From positions 1 to 24,831 of IMG/VR virus record IMGVR_UViG_3300031787_000784: DNA of 24,831 nucleotides; one strand, given 5' to 3'. Source of the DNA: a virus. Below the pieces are notes generated by a model. The model was not told the origin of the DNA, searched no databases, and saw only the letters and a program-made list of their open reading frames with translations. Position 1 is the stretch's first letter; every line of letters starts with the position of its first letter. Positions 1 to 7,716 of the stretch are shown piece by piece. A program made the translations under genes and the position numbers.

Positions 1-777
1 CTGATTGGCCATCTGTGCTTGCAGGTTGGCTTGCTGTTGTTGATTGAACTGTTGCTGCGCGTTCTGGAACGCCGCGTTCTGCCCCTGCGCTTGGATGTCC
101 CCCTTCTGGGTAGCCAAGTTACGCGCGGCTTCTGCTTCCATCAACCCCGCACGGGAGCCGCCAAATGCGCCAGAGCGCACGGCCTGACCAGCACGCTGGG
201 TGCCTGCAATATCGGCTTGGCGCTGGGCTTCGCGTTGCTGAATGTCCACCACATTTTGCATGTAGGGGTTCATGTACTGGCTGACGTTTGAGCCCGTGTA
301 ATCCTGCGTGCCAACTTGCTGTGCTGGCCCCATCTGGTACTGTTGCAACTGAGGCGCGGTTGCTTGCTGGGCGTTGAATTGCGTGGGGTCGTACTGGGAC
401 CCCATGGCGCGTTGGCCTGCCAAGCCTGCCAGCCCGGATGCCGTGTCCAACTGAGGCGAAGTGCCCATATTGGCCGCGCCCTTGAATGACTGCTCCTGCA
501 TGGGGCTAAACCCTGCAACGTACTTGGACGGGTCTTCGCTAAAAGGCGTGTAGCCCTTTATGCTGGTGGCAAACTTCTGCCCCGTAGCCGGGTCAGTCTC
601 GTAGTTGTACAACTGCTGCTGGGTTGTGCCCAACATCGTTTCTACATACGGACGCGCATATTCAGGAATATTGGTGTTGGCAACAGTGGTTTGCGTAGGA
701 GCTTGTTGCCCGCCCCCTCCGCCCACATACAGGCGTGGCCCCATGAAAAAGTCAAGTATGTCGGTAAATTTGAACAT
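1..777 (-). CDS. Putative internal virion / ejection protein, C-terminus cut by window edge
   Basis: The reading frame is open from an ATG at 777 to base 1, giving 259 codons with no stop, so the protein continues beyond the window. The start has GAGG about 8 bases upstream, and lies 10 bases after the GNAT-like gene. An in-frame GTG sits just before it. After a Gly-rich stretch near residue 20, the protein becomes rich in Gln, Ala and Asn and predicted helical, with the segment NPYMQNVVDIQQREAQRQAD and then RSGAFGGSRAG. From memory this pattern recurs in uncharacterised phage proteins encoded next to tail-hub genes. Composition and position suit a protein stored in the head and ejected with DNA (compare P22 gp7/gp16/gp20 in role). 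The role is inferred; the reading frame is certain. Confidence 0.75.
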   Translation of the reverse strand, partial: MFKFTDILDFFMGPRLYVGGGGGQQAPTQTTVANTNIPEYARPYVETMLGTTQQQLYNYETDPATGQKFATSIKGYTPFSEDPSKYVAGFSPMQEQSFKGAANMGTSPQLDTASGLAGLAGQRAMGSQYDPTQFNAQQATAPQLQQYQMGPAQQVGTQDYTGSNVSQYMNPYMQNVVDIQQREAQRQADIAGTQRAGQAVRSGAFGGSRAGLMEAEAARNLATQKGDIQAQGQNAAFQNAQQQFNQQQQANLQAQMANQ

Positions 778-787
778 CACAATGCCC

Positions 788-1201
788 TCATATTTTTGTT
801 TCAACCACGGTATAGCGCCGTGTAAATCCCTGGCTCTCCAAGAGACGCACCATGGCTGGACGCCCTCCTGCTTGAATCTTGGTAGCGCCCATGCCGCGCA
901 ACACCGCTTTTAACTGGTCCAGTACTGGCTCGTTGACAATCCCGGCACCCCCGGCGCTGGTCACAAACGCCACCCGATCATTGGGGTAGTTTTGAAAAGC
1001 AATTGTCATCGCCCCGTTAACTTGATTGTCTTCGTCAGTAGCCACTAACAAAGTCCAGTGTCCCAACGTGACGTACATTTTGATCTGCTCAAGCGAGTAG
1101 TCGTCTTCGCCAAACTTTTCTGTTGCAGCAATGAATTTCTCCACCAGCGGCCAAGTCTGGGCAGCGTACTGTTGCGGAACATGCTGGACAGTGAGCGTCA
1201 T
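788..1201 (-). CDS. GNAT-like acyltransferase-fold protein
   Basis: 137 aa. The layout resembles a small GNAT domain: an N-terminal helical part (about residues 10-45), a central beta segment (WTLLVATDEDNQVNGAMTIA), and a C-terminal part ending GGRPAMVRLLESQGFTRRYT, like the last helix-strand of acetyltransferases. The usual acetyl-CoA loop (Q/RxxGxG/A) is not obvious, so catalysis is uncertain. The ATG overlaps the preceding stop as ATGA, and no good ribosome-binding site is visible, suggesting translational coupling. From memory similar proteins sit between tail and ejection genes in other phages. It may modify a virion or host protein, or be a structural use of the fold. Confidence 0.7.
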   Translation of the reverse strand: MTLTVQHVPQQYAAQTWPLVEKFIAATEKFGEDDYSLEQIKMYVTLGHWTLLVATDEDNQVNGAMTIAFQNYPNDRVAFVTSAGGAGIVNEPVLDQLKAVLRGMGATKIQAGGRPAMVRLLESQGFTRRYTVVETKI

Positions 1202-2193
1202 GCTGGCATGTACTTGGTCGGGTTGATCTGCTTGGCTTGAGCCTTTTTGCCTGTCCTGGCGGCGCGAACCCGGTCCATCATCTTGTACAACTGCTTGGCC
1301 CCAGCGTCCGATGAGCCGTTACCCAAGCCCGACACCACATCGGCAGAAACCACAAACTCGTCGTTGGCCAACCGGGCGGGTTGCTTGCCTGCAATGGTGG
1401 CAGGGATGCTGTCACTCATGCCGTCTCCTGGGCCTTTGAGCATGCGCCCACCACCTGCGTAGTCCGCGTAATCACCAAGGTCAGCCAAACCGCCGCCAGC
1501 CATGTTGCGGTAGTCTTTGTACACCGGGGTGTAGGGGGTAGGCGGCTTGACCTCAAGTGGCTGGTAGCGGTTGGGGTCGTACTTAAGTTGATTTAGCGGG
1601 CCGTCATACGGGGTTTGGCCGGGAGGAGCGCCCTTGCGATCTGCGTACATAGCAGCGGCGGCAAGCGGGATGCCATATTTGGCTACGGTAGGGAGTTTTC
1701 CGTATGCGGTAGTGGCTTGGTCAAACAGACTTGGAAGGCCGGGAGTAGGAGTGGGTGCGGCAGTACTCGCGCCTGCATTAGCAACAAGATCAGGACCGCC
1801 CATAGGAACCGCGCCGGGAGCCGCCCCCGGCACAGGAACAGGAGTTGCCGTTGTAACAGGAACCGCCGCACCTTCTCCGCCAGACATTGCATCTAACCCA
1901 ATCGCTGAGTCGTACCCGCCAGTAGGGGTGGGGGTGGCAAATGCGGAAGCACCAGCAGCGCCAAGTGAAGCGCCAGCGTAACCTTGAAGACCGTAATTTA
2001 TGCCTTCGCTAATGCTGCCTTTGTCAATTGCCCGGCCAGCCCCAAGAATTGCTCCCATTTCAACAGGCGACAAAGGCACGCCAAAATAAGTAGCAGTCGC
2101 AGAAGCGATCAACGGCGCATTCTGTGAAAGACTCAAATCTTTATCAAGTTGGGCAAGCTCTTTGCCGGGGTCGAATCCGCCGCCACCGCTCAT
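1198..2193 (-). CDS. Ala/Gly/Pro-rich virion-associated protein with conserved C-terminal domain
   Basis: 331 aa, ATG with AGGAG six bases upstream. The N-terminal third (about residues 1-90) is Ala/Gly/Leu-rich and includes AAGASAFATPTPTGG. The middle (about 95-160) is a Pro/Thr/Ala/Val linker. Residues 254-331 are a compact domain beginning GPGDGMSDSIPATIAGKQPA, followed by EFVVSADVVSGLGNGSSDAG and a helical, basic tail. From memory the same C-terminal domain occurs on otherwise different proteins in many metagenomic phages. Neighbours are the GNAT-like gene (ATGA overlap) and the jelly-roll gene 31 bases upstream. Position among hub and ejection genes suggests a minor virion or ejected protein; function is unknown. 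Confidence 0.75.
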   Translation of the reverse strand: MSGGGGFDPGKELAQLDKDLSLSQNAPLIASATATYFGVPLSPVEMGAILGAGRAIDKGSISEGINYGLQGYAGASLGAAGASAFATPTPTGGYDSAIGLDAMSGGEGAAVPVTTATPVPVPGAAPGAVPMGGPDLVANAGASTAAPTPTPGLPSLFDQATTAYGKLPTVAKYGIPLAAAAMYADRKGAPPGQTPYDGPLNQLKYDPNRYQPLEVKPPTPYTPVYKDYRNMAGGGLADLGDYADYAGGGRMLKGPGDGMSDSIPATIAGKQPARLANDEFVVSADVVSGLGNGSSDAGAKQLYKMMDRVRAARTGKKAQAKQINPTKYMPA

Positions 2194-2224
2194 AGCGTAC
2201 TCCTGGTTAATTGTTCAAATGGTA

Positions 2225-2875
2225 TCATGTTGAGAGCGCCGAGACAAATGAAAGCGTTGCTACGACGGACTGGGTTGACGGCTTGGTTGGAGTTCCAGAT
2301 GCAGCGAGGTGCTGGATACTTACAGCGGTATTAGTTACAGACCAGTAAATCTCAACGTAGTCGCTTGCCTGCAGCTCGACAAAATAATTCCAGCCAACAA
2401 TTGAATGCCCGTCTGTTCCAGCGTGCCTGTTTGGAATAGAAACAAAGCCAGTCGAACCCGGTATATCTACCCCATCTTGCTTTAACCAAATGTAGACATC
2501 TTGGAAAGCGGTGTCGGTGTTTTGAAACTGCGCACTGAACTGAAGGTTGTAAATCCCTGCATTTACTACCGTGATCTTTGACGAACTGATACTGACTTCA
2601 TTGGCAAAGTCTGTGGTGTTGAGCGTCATCAGCGTGGCTGTATTTGCCGTGGCGGTCTGGTCTTGATCGCTGGAAAACGCCCCGTAAGGAAACCGAATAA
2701 ACCTGCCCCCAGACTCACCCAGCACAACGCCCGTCAAGTTATCAAGCTGGTTGAAGTACAACCGCAAGATGTTCATGAATTGCTCTTGGTACTGGGCGTT
2801 GTATTCCTGCGGAGCCGAAGGCAGGCGCGGCGCAACGACAGGCCGATAACGATTGGTGATTACGTTAGTTGCCAT
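2225..2875 (-). CDS. C1q/TNF-like jelly-roll structural protein
   Basis: 216 aa. Residues 1-55 are an N-terminal segment that may anchor to the particle (RLPSAPQEYNAQYQEQFMN). Residues about 62-216 have the strand pattern of a C1q/TNF-like jelly roll: hydrophobic strands such as GIYNLQFSAQFQN and DVYIWLKQDGVDIPGST, then a Trp-rich strand and a final VVATLSFVSA strand. Such domains form trimers on phage tails and heads. The ATG overlaps the stop of the hub gene (TAATG), so translation is probably coupled. Likely a tail-tip or decoration protein; no binding target can be read. Confidence 0.75.
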   Translation of the reverse strand: MATNVITNRYRPVVAPRLPSAPQEYNAQYQEQFMNILRLYFNQLDNLTGVVLGESGGRFIRFPYGAFSSDQDQTATANTATLMTLNTTDFANEVSISSSKITVVNAGIYNLQFSAQFQNTDTAFQDVYIWLKQDGVDIPGSTGFVSIPNRHAGTDGHSIVGWNYFVELQASDYVEIYWSVTNTAVSIQHLAASGTPTKPSTQSVVATLSFVSALST

Positions 2876-5400
2876 TAACGTCTGCCGTCCGGGCGAATGT
2901 CAATGCGAGGAGCACCCAGTTGCCACTGCACCCCCAGCCCGTCTGTGGTGCTGCCTGTAGTACCAGAACTGACCTTGAACGCCATCTGCCGCCCACGAAT
3001 CCGCACGTAGACCTGCTGAGTGAACTGCTGTATGTTGTACGTGATCTGGTTCTGATAGTTCTGGGCGCTGGTCACGCCAGGGGAGTTTGAAGGCCCATAC
3101 GCCGCGCCGGGGAAAGTTCTTGGGATGGCAGTGAAATACGCAGTCGGCTGGTTCACGTTGGAGCCGTCAAACGTCAAGTCAGGAATCAAACGCCACACAA
3201 ACCCAAAGTTGTTGCCGTCCCCAATGTCAAAGTCGGAGGACTGCACATTGGCCACAATAGGAACTGAAGGGTTGACCGTGCCATCATCAACGCCGTCCTC
3301 GTGGTAGACCAGTATTCCGTTGTCATTGCCACCAGCAGAGCCATAAGTTACTGCCATAGGGTATCGGCGCAGTGCGCTGTCAAGCCATGCTGTACGCCCT
3401 TGATATGCACCGTTATAGTTTGTCCAGTCGCCGTAGTACCAGACATTATCCAAGTAGTTGTATATGACGTAGCGGTCAATCACATTAGATGTGGCGGAAC
3501 AGTATTGCCACCAGACTTCGCTGTAGCCCTCATTGGTTCCCGCCACAAACTGGAAAGACTGCGCAATATTGATGTCAGTGAAAACGTACTCACGCAGCGT
3601 AGATGGCAACGTTTCCACCCGGCCTGAGTACATATAGAACTTATCCAACCCCATCCAGTACGTAATGTTGTTGGCGGTAGCCACCGCGTTGGGACCAACA
3701 ATGGAGATGTTGTCGCCCAGAATCTGAAAGCTCCACACATAGGGTGGGCCCAGGTACTGCATGGAGTAGATGGCCGAATCCGTGAAGACCAAAATCTCTT
3801 GGCGCGTCTGCTGGGCCGTGATGATAGATGACCCGTGGCTGAGCCGGTAGTCTCCAGCTTGGTTGATAACGGCTGGCGTCCATGTCCAAATGCTTTCCTG
3901 ATCCGACCAACGAATCAGCATGGGGTCTATGTAGCTTTCAATACCTGTGCCCGCAGAGTTGATTGGGTTGGCACCAAAAGCAATCACAAACCGGGACGCA
4001 TCGGACACAACTACGTAGTTAACGAGTGATGGGCAAGTGGCATCAACTGTGAAGCCAGCAACTGTTGCGCCTGCTTCAATTTCAACACCTCTGTTAAAAA
4101 TGTTGGGGTTTGCGTTGGTGTCCCAGTAATACAGTGCGCCGCCACGGGGGTTAAACACAAGGTTTTCACCGAAGTTTGACTGGCTCCACAAACGCAACTG
4201 AATGCCAATCCCAAGACCTGCGGGTGCCGCAACGCCCCAACCTGTAGCAGTAGAGGGGTACTGATAAACGCTGGCTCCACTGGCATGGGCAGTAACAAAC
4301 CCCGCATAGCCGCGTACGCAGCCTGTGAACGAAGTGCCTGTTTTGCCCGAGTAGGAGATCACTTCACCACCAACACTGAATGTGCCCGTGGCGGAAAAAG
4401 CTGCCGCTGATGTGACGTTGATGGTGACCGTGGAATACTGAATCACTCCAGTAGCGGAAACGTGCGCGGCTGCGGTAGATCCACTTGCTGCACGGGTGCA
4501 ACCAGTCAAAGTCGTAGCCGTTACGCCTGAGTAAGAGATGATCTCGCTGTCAATTAAAACACTACCAGACGCGGCAAGAGGGGCGGTGCTGGCAACGCCA
4601 ATAGTTGTTACTGCACTGTCGATGGCGGCGGATAGTATGGTGTTCCCAACTGTGGCCAGAGCACCGTTTAAAGTGGTTGTAGCTGTTGGCCCCGTAGAAC
4701 CGCCCCAGCCACCTGCGCCCCACCCCACGCCCACCGTATATGTGGAGCTACCAGTGGTAAGTTGATAGGCAAAAGTTGCGCTGACCGCAGGAGTGCCGCT
4801 GCTCGTAGCATTCCCATCCACAACAATTGAGTACGTGCTGGAACTTATATACGTGATTTGGTGTTCGCCGTTTATGTTGGATACCGCCACACCATTTACG
4901 TCGCCCGATGTAGCGGAGATCGTTACAAAGTCCCCTGTTTGTGCGCCGTGTCCGGGGTCGTTGACAATCAACGTGGTTTGAGTAGCCGCCCCTACTGGCG
5001 GGGGAGTGTTGGTCGCGGTGTTGGTGGTAAATGCGTTGGGTACCGCAGTGGCTGTGTCCCGTATGGGGGTTACATCAAAGAAGTTGCCGTCTTTACTGTT
5101 TTGAATGTAGTACTTGAGGTTGGAGCCAAGCGACAACAAGTTGTAACCAGACAGCGTTACCCAGTTCCACATGGAGCGCACAACGCCCCAAATAACGCCA
5201 GTTGACGGGTAAACAATTGGGGTGGTTAAGCCTTCCACATCAGTGGACAAAACACCTCTGTCTTTATTCCAGCCGCCAATCTTCTCTGGTAGACCCGAAC
5301 GAAAACGCACCTTGTTAGTTTGGTACCAGCCGCCTTCATTGCCGTAGTTGGTACTTTCTCGGTTGGTTCCCGGCCTGAATGCAAGTTTCTGTAAGGGCAT
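2875..5400 (-). CDS. Tail hub / nozzle-like protein (P22 gp10-like role) with inserted beta-domains
   Basis: 841 aa, ATG with AGGA six bases upstream. The N-terminus (PLQKLAFRPGTNRESTNYGN) and C-terminus (RGRQMAFKVSS, then WQLGAPRIDIRPDGRR) have the look of phage hub/packaged-DNA-stabilisation proteins related to P22 gp10, which form the propeller-like tail nozzle. Residues about 430-800 are Trp/Tyr-rich strands suited to a propeller. An insert of about 250 residues (130-385) interrupts this. Within it are two tandem copies (about 262-322 and 324-382) of a beta-domain with a GxxxIxxEIISYSGxTxxxxTGCxR core. A third copy lies in the adaptor at 16672-17601. Length exceeds P22 gp10 (about 470 aa), explained by the insert. 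Confidence 0.75.
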   Translation of the reverse strand: MPLQKLAFRPGTNRESTNYGNEGGWYQTNKVRFRSGLPEKIGGWNKDRGVLSTDVEGLTTPIVYPSTGVIWGVVRSMWNWVTLSGYNLLSLGSNLKYYIQNSKDGNFFDVTPIRDTATAVPNAFTTNTATNTPPPVGAATQTTLIVNDPGHGAQTGDFVTISATSGDVNGVAVSNINGEHQITYISSSTYSIVVDGNATSSGTPAVSATFAYQLTTGSSTYTVGVGWGAGGWGGSTGPTATTTLNGALATVGNTILSAAIDSAVTTIGVASTAPLAASGSVLIDSEIISYSGVTATTLTGCTRAASGSTAAAHVSATGVIQYSTVTINVTSAAAFSATGTFSVGGEVISYSGKTGTSFTGCVRGYAGFVTAHASGASVYQYPSTATGWGVAAPAGLGIGIQLRLWSQSNFGENLVFNPRGGALYYWDTNANPNIFNRGVEIEAGATVAGFTVDATCPSLVNYVVVSDASRFVIAFGANPINSAGTGIESYIDPMLIRWSDQESIWTWTPAVINQAGDYRLSHGSSIITAQQTRQEILVFTDSAIYSMQYLGPPYVWSFQILGDNISIVGPNAVATANNITYWMGLDKFYMYSGRVETLPSTLREYVFTDINIAQSFQFVAGTNEGYSEVWWQYCSATSNVIDRYVIYNYLDNVWYYGDWTNYNGAYQGRTAWLDSALRRYPMAVTYGSAGGNDNGILVYHEDGVDDGTVNPSVPIVANVQSSDFDIGDGNNFGFVWRLIPDLTFDGSNVNQPTAYFTAIPRTFPGAAYGPSNSPGVTSAQNYQNQITYNIQQFTQQVYVRIRGRQMAFKVSSGTTGSTTDGLGVQWQLGAPRIDIRPDGRR

Positions 5401-5408
5401 TTCGATTC

Positions 5409-5885
5409 CTATGACAAGAACATGGCGCGTTCGTCAATCCGACGATTTTGCAGCCCTTTGAGTATTTTCCCACCAGCCATGCAATACTTCAAGAGTTCTT
5501 CCGCAGCACCCGCTTTATCGCCCCGAAGCAGCTTTTGACGAAGCGTTGAACGCTGGAGTGTTCCAAGACCGACATTGAAACTAAAGCTAACAAGGCTATC
5601 ATACATACCTTGTGTAAGGGGAACGGGGCAGAACTGAGCCACTCCACGCTCAAACCTTGCAAGATCGCTTCTGAGAATCCCATCTACTTCTTCCTTTGAA
5701 AAAACCCGGCTATCTTCTGGCCGAAGCGGGTAAGCTCCTCTTTGATCCATTGGTATCTTAGCTTGGTCTGGGTAAAGTACATGTCCAACTCCTATTGTCC
5801 AAAGCAGGGCTGGGCACCGATACGGCTTGTATCGAATGCCCTCGTGGTGGCAGATGACCTTGATGGCCTCTGGGCTGAGCTTCAT
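5409..5885 (-). CDS. Endolysin, T4-type lysozyme (glycoside hydrolase family 24)
   Basis: 158 aa. It hydrolyses the MurNAc-GlcNAc bond of peptidoglycan. The catalytic pattern E-x8-C/D-x5-T is present as E15, C24 and T30, with Cys replacing the T4 Asp20 as in the P1- and phage-21-type enzymes. GVGH follows, and the second lobe carries SFSFNVGLGTLQRSTL and LQNRRIDERAMFL. There is no N-terminal signal-anchor, so it should accumulate in the cytoplasm and depend on the holin encoded just upstream (ATGA overlap). Length matches the family. Confidence 0.95.
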   Translation of the reverse strand: MKLSPEAIKVICHHEGIRYKPYRCPALLWTIGVGHVLYPDQAKIPMDQRGAYPLRPEDSRVFSKEEVDGILRSDLARFERGVAQFCPVPLTQGMYDSLVSFSFNVGLGTLQRSTLRQKLLRGDKAGAAEELLKYCMAGGKILKGLQNRRIDERAMFLS

Positions 5886-6397
5886 TTGCCGAACGCCCTG
5901 CCACCGAAGTGAAACGCAATAATCGAAGCGAACAGAGCCTGGGTTTCATCATCCCACAGTTGGTTTGCCATTTCCGCAAAGCTTACGCTGTTGGTGAAGC
6001 CATGCCAGATCAAGGCACAGTCAATGCCCACCAGAAGCAGGAAGAAGCCGTAGGTGATGACTGGCCGTACCGATGCCCTCAGATTCTTCATCCAGACGCT
6101 TGTGCCCTCGTTTAAGGCCGTGTCGTGGGCGTATATGGCCTGCATCTCAGCCTGTTGAGCGCCAATCAGGGCTTGCTTCTCATTGGATTTGGTTTCCATC
6201 TCCAGTTGCTCTGACTTGATATGCTCAACCCGCTCCTGGGCTTCAAAGCCCAGTTTTCGCATTTCTAACTCCCGCTGAATCTGAAGCTGGGCCAGGGCCA
6301 TCTCATGCTTCTTGTCGCTGCGGTCTTGGAAGAACTCCAGCAACTTGGGCAAGCCACCCATCAGGAAAGAGATCAGGGTTGAAAATAGGGTCAGCAT
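5882..6397 (-). CDS. Holin, three-transmembrane phage holin type
   Basis: 171 aa, ATG with AAGGAG nine bases upstream, overlapping the previous gene by one base (TAATG). Layout: a hydrophobic N-terminal helix (about 3-20), a long charged coiled coil rich in Glu, Gln and Lys (about 27-90), then two hydrophobic helices (about 112-132, ITYGFFLLLVGIDCALIWHG, and about 153-168). Before the second helix is the pattern ASVRPVITY, typical of the 3TM-holin / gene-transfer-agent holin family. Directly upstream of and overlapping the endolysin. Inferred role: timed permeabilisation of the inner membrane to release the endolysin. Confidence 0.85.
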   Translation of the reverse strand: MLTLFSTLISFLMGGLPKLLEFFQDRSDKKHEMALAQLQIQRELEMRKLGFEAQERVEHIKSEQLEMETKSNEKQALIGAQQAEMQAIYAHDTALNEGTSVWMKNLRASVRPVITYGFFLLLVGIDCALIWHGFTNSVSFAEMANQLWDDETQALFASIIAFHFGGRAFGK

Positions 6398-7011
6398 TAC
6401 TGTTTACTCCTTGAAAGCATTGTTGCCGCTATGAGCAGCAGGTTGTTAATCTTTTCCATGTCTTCAGGCTGTTCGGCCCATCCAACGGTAATCTGTCCAA
6501 TGAACCTGCTGGGGTCAGGTGGAACACCCACTCTACACCCAAAGGCCATGCCCTTCTCAATGTACCAAAGGCCAATCTCACTCTGCGCCTGGGTGTAGCT
6601 GCCGCAGGGTATCTCCCCCGCCATCAGCGCCACCACATCCTTGTTGTTGGCCGCATTGGATGTAAACAGCCCAATGTCCAGCCCGTCATTGATCTTGTCC
6701 CGGCCTTCCTTTGTGTAGGCTCTGTGTAGCACCCGTGTGCCAAACATGGGGTTGGCCTTGAACACTGCCACAACCACTGCCCCAGTATGCTTGAACAGGT
6801 GTGACGCCGCATCCTCAATTCTGTCTTCTGCAATGGAGGGCATCTTCTGGTTCTCCCGGTATGCCCCCACCAACAATTCTTGGTTCTGCCAAAGAAAATA
6901 CCCTGAGAAGGCCACAACCCCCATCACCAGGATGGCGATCAACTTAAACGGGCTGTCCACATAGGCCAGCACCTTGCTCAAGGTGTCATCTGGGTTCGGC
7001 TTCTCGTTTGG
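6397..7011 (-). CDS. Single-TM protein with soluble, probably periplasmic, domain
   Basis: 204 aa. I chose the ATG at 7011 (MPNEKPNPDDT) with GAAGAAG just upstream, rather than a longer in-frame version from 7044; it overlaps the previous gene by 26 bases. Residues about 23-42 form one transmembrane helix after a short polar N-terminus, so the following 160 residues are probably outside. This domain contains SHLFKHTGAVVVAVFKANP and, later, IPCGSYTQAQSEIGLWYIEK, with Cys residues that could pair, reminiscent of a GAF/PAS-like fold. It sits in the lysis module just upstream of the holin. It could tune lysis timing or sense superinfection, like a periplasmic antiholin; this is inference only. 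Confidence 0.75.
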   Translation of the reverse strand, partial: PNEKPNPDDTLSKVLAYVDSPFKLIAILVMGVVAFSGYFLWQNQELLVGAYRENQKMPSIAEDRIEDAASHLFKHTGAVVVAVFKANPMFGTRVLHRAYTKEGRDKINDGLDIGLFTSNAANNKDVVALMAGEIPCGSYTQAQSEIGLWYIEKGMAFGCRVGVPPDPSRFIGQITVGWAEQPEDMEKINNLLLIAATMLSRSKQ

Positions 7012-7291
7012 CATCTTCTTCAACCTGCTTCCGCAGCTTTTCAACCTTCTCCATTTGGGCCTTGGCCTCTCGCTTCACTACCATCGTGTCCACATACAAC
7101 ATCCCAACCAAAGGGAGCACCAACACAAAGACCAGCGCAAACAGGACTAAGACAAAAAGGTATCCAATCGACCCCGATGATGAAGACTGATTATCCACAG
7201 CAGGCATATCAGGTAACCGATTACGAAAACCACCACCGCCGTTTCCAACACCCTGTCCAGTATCTGATTTTTTAACTTTTGTCGCCGCCAT
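6986..7291 (-). CDS. Small single-TM protein with C-terminal coiled coil (lysis module)
   Basis: 101 aa. A Gly/Ser-rich polar N-terminus (1-41) is followed by one very hydrophobic helix (about 42-66, YLFVLVLFALVFVLVLPLVG) and a charged Lys/Glu helix (70-98) suited to a coiled coil. The ATG lies inside the C-terminal part of the preceding gene, so 145 bases are read in two frames; the ribosome-binding site is weak (GGTGA). The architecture recalls an i-spanin or antiholin. However, no partner o-spanin lipoprotein with a lipobox is evident, so the role stays open. The strong transmembrane signal argues that the frame is real. Confidence 0.65.
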   Translation of the reverse strand: MAATKVKKSDTGQGVGNGGGGFRNRLPDMPAVDNQSSSSGSIGYLFVLVLFALVFVLVLPLVGMLYVDTMVVKREAKAQMEKVEKLRKQVEEDAKREAEPR

Positions 7292-7716
7292 GCTTTCACC
7301 CGCTTTTCGTGCAATTCACGAGCCGCTTGCTCCGATTTTTGATCCAACAGCCGTTGATACTCTTCAACGATCTCACGCCAGAGATCAGGCATTCCCATCT
7401 CCCAGCGCACCATTCTCTCAAGATCGGCATAAAACTGCTTGGTCTGCCGCAGATACATCACGTTGTCTATGGCTTGTGTGGCAAGGTCGTCTTTGATCCC
7501 CTTTTTCCTGTTGTCTTCCCGTTGAAATTCCGCTTTTTCGTGGCTGGTTTCTAGTTCCGCTTGGCCTTTGAAGAAGCTTGAGAGCGCCCCACCAACCTCA
7601 GTTGTGATCTTTGTCAGATCATTGCCTGTTTTCTTCAGGTCTTGGTAGACGGCAACGCACCCCTTTATGCCCTCATAGGCCGACTTGCAAAGTGCAAATG
7701 CCGTGATAGGATCAAT
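7147..7716 (-). CDS. Membrane-anchored phage protein, apparent AUU start
   Basis: 189 aa if translation starts at ATT 7716-7714. The frame has no ATG, GTG or TTG until a GTG at 7461, yet the 85 upstream codons are fully open and protein-like: DPITAFALCKSAYEGIKG, then a Lys/Glu/Gln-rich helical region. From memory a phage family begins with IDPxTA at its N-terminus, which fits this start. GGAG lies 7 bases upstream of the ATT, ideal spacing. The in-frame TAA (7719-7717) just before it ends the upstream gene. Residues about 157-177 form a transmembrane helix (VVFVIGYLICLLWIISL). A short 104-aa form from the GTG at 7461 is possible but loses the conserved N-terminus. Probably part of the lysis module. 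Confidence 0.75.
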   Translation of the reverse strand: MDPITAFALCKSAYEGIKGCVAVYQDLKKTGNDLTKITTEVGGALSSFFKGQAELETSHEKAEFQREDNRKKGIKDDLATQAIDNVMYLRQTKQFYADLERMVRWEMGMPDLWREIVEEYQRLLDQKSEQAARELHEKRVKAWRRQKLKNQILDRVLETAVVVFVIGYLICLLWIISLHHRGRLDTFLS

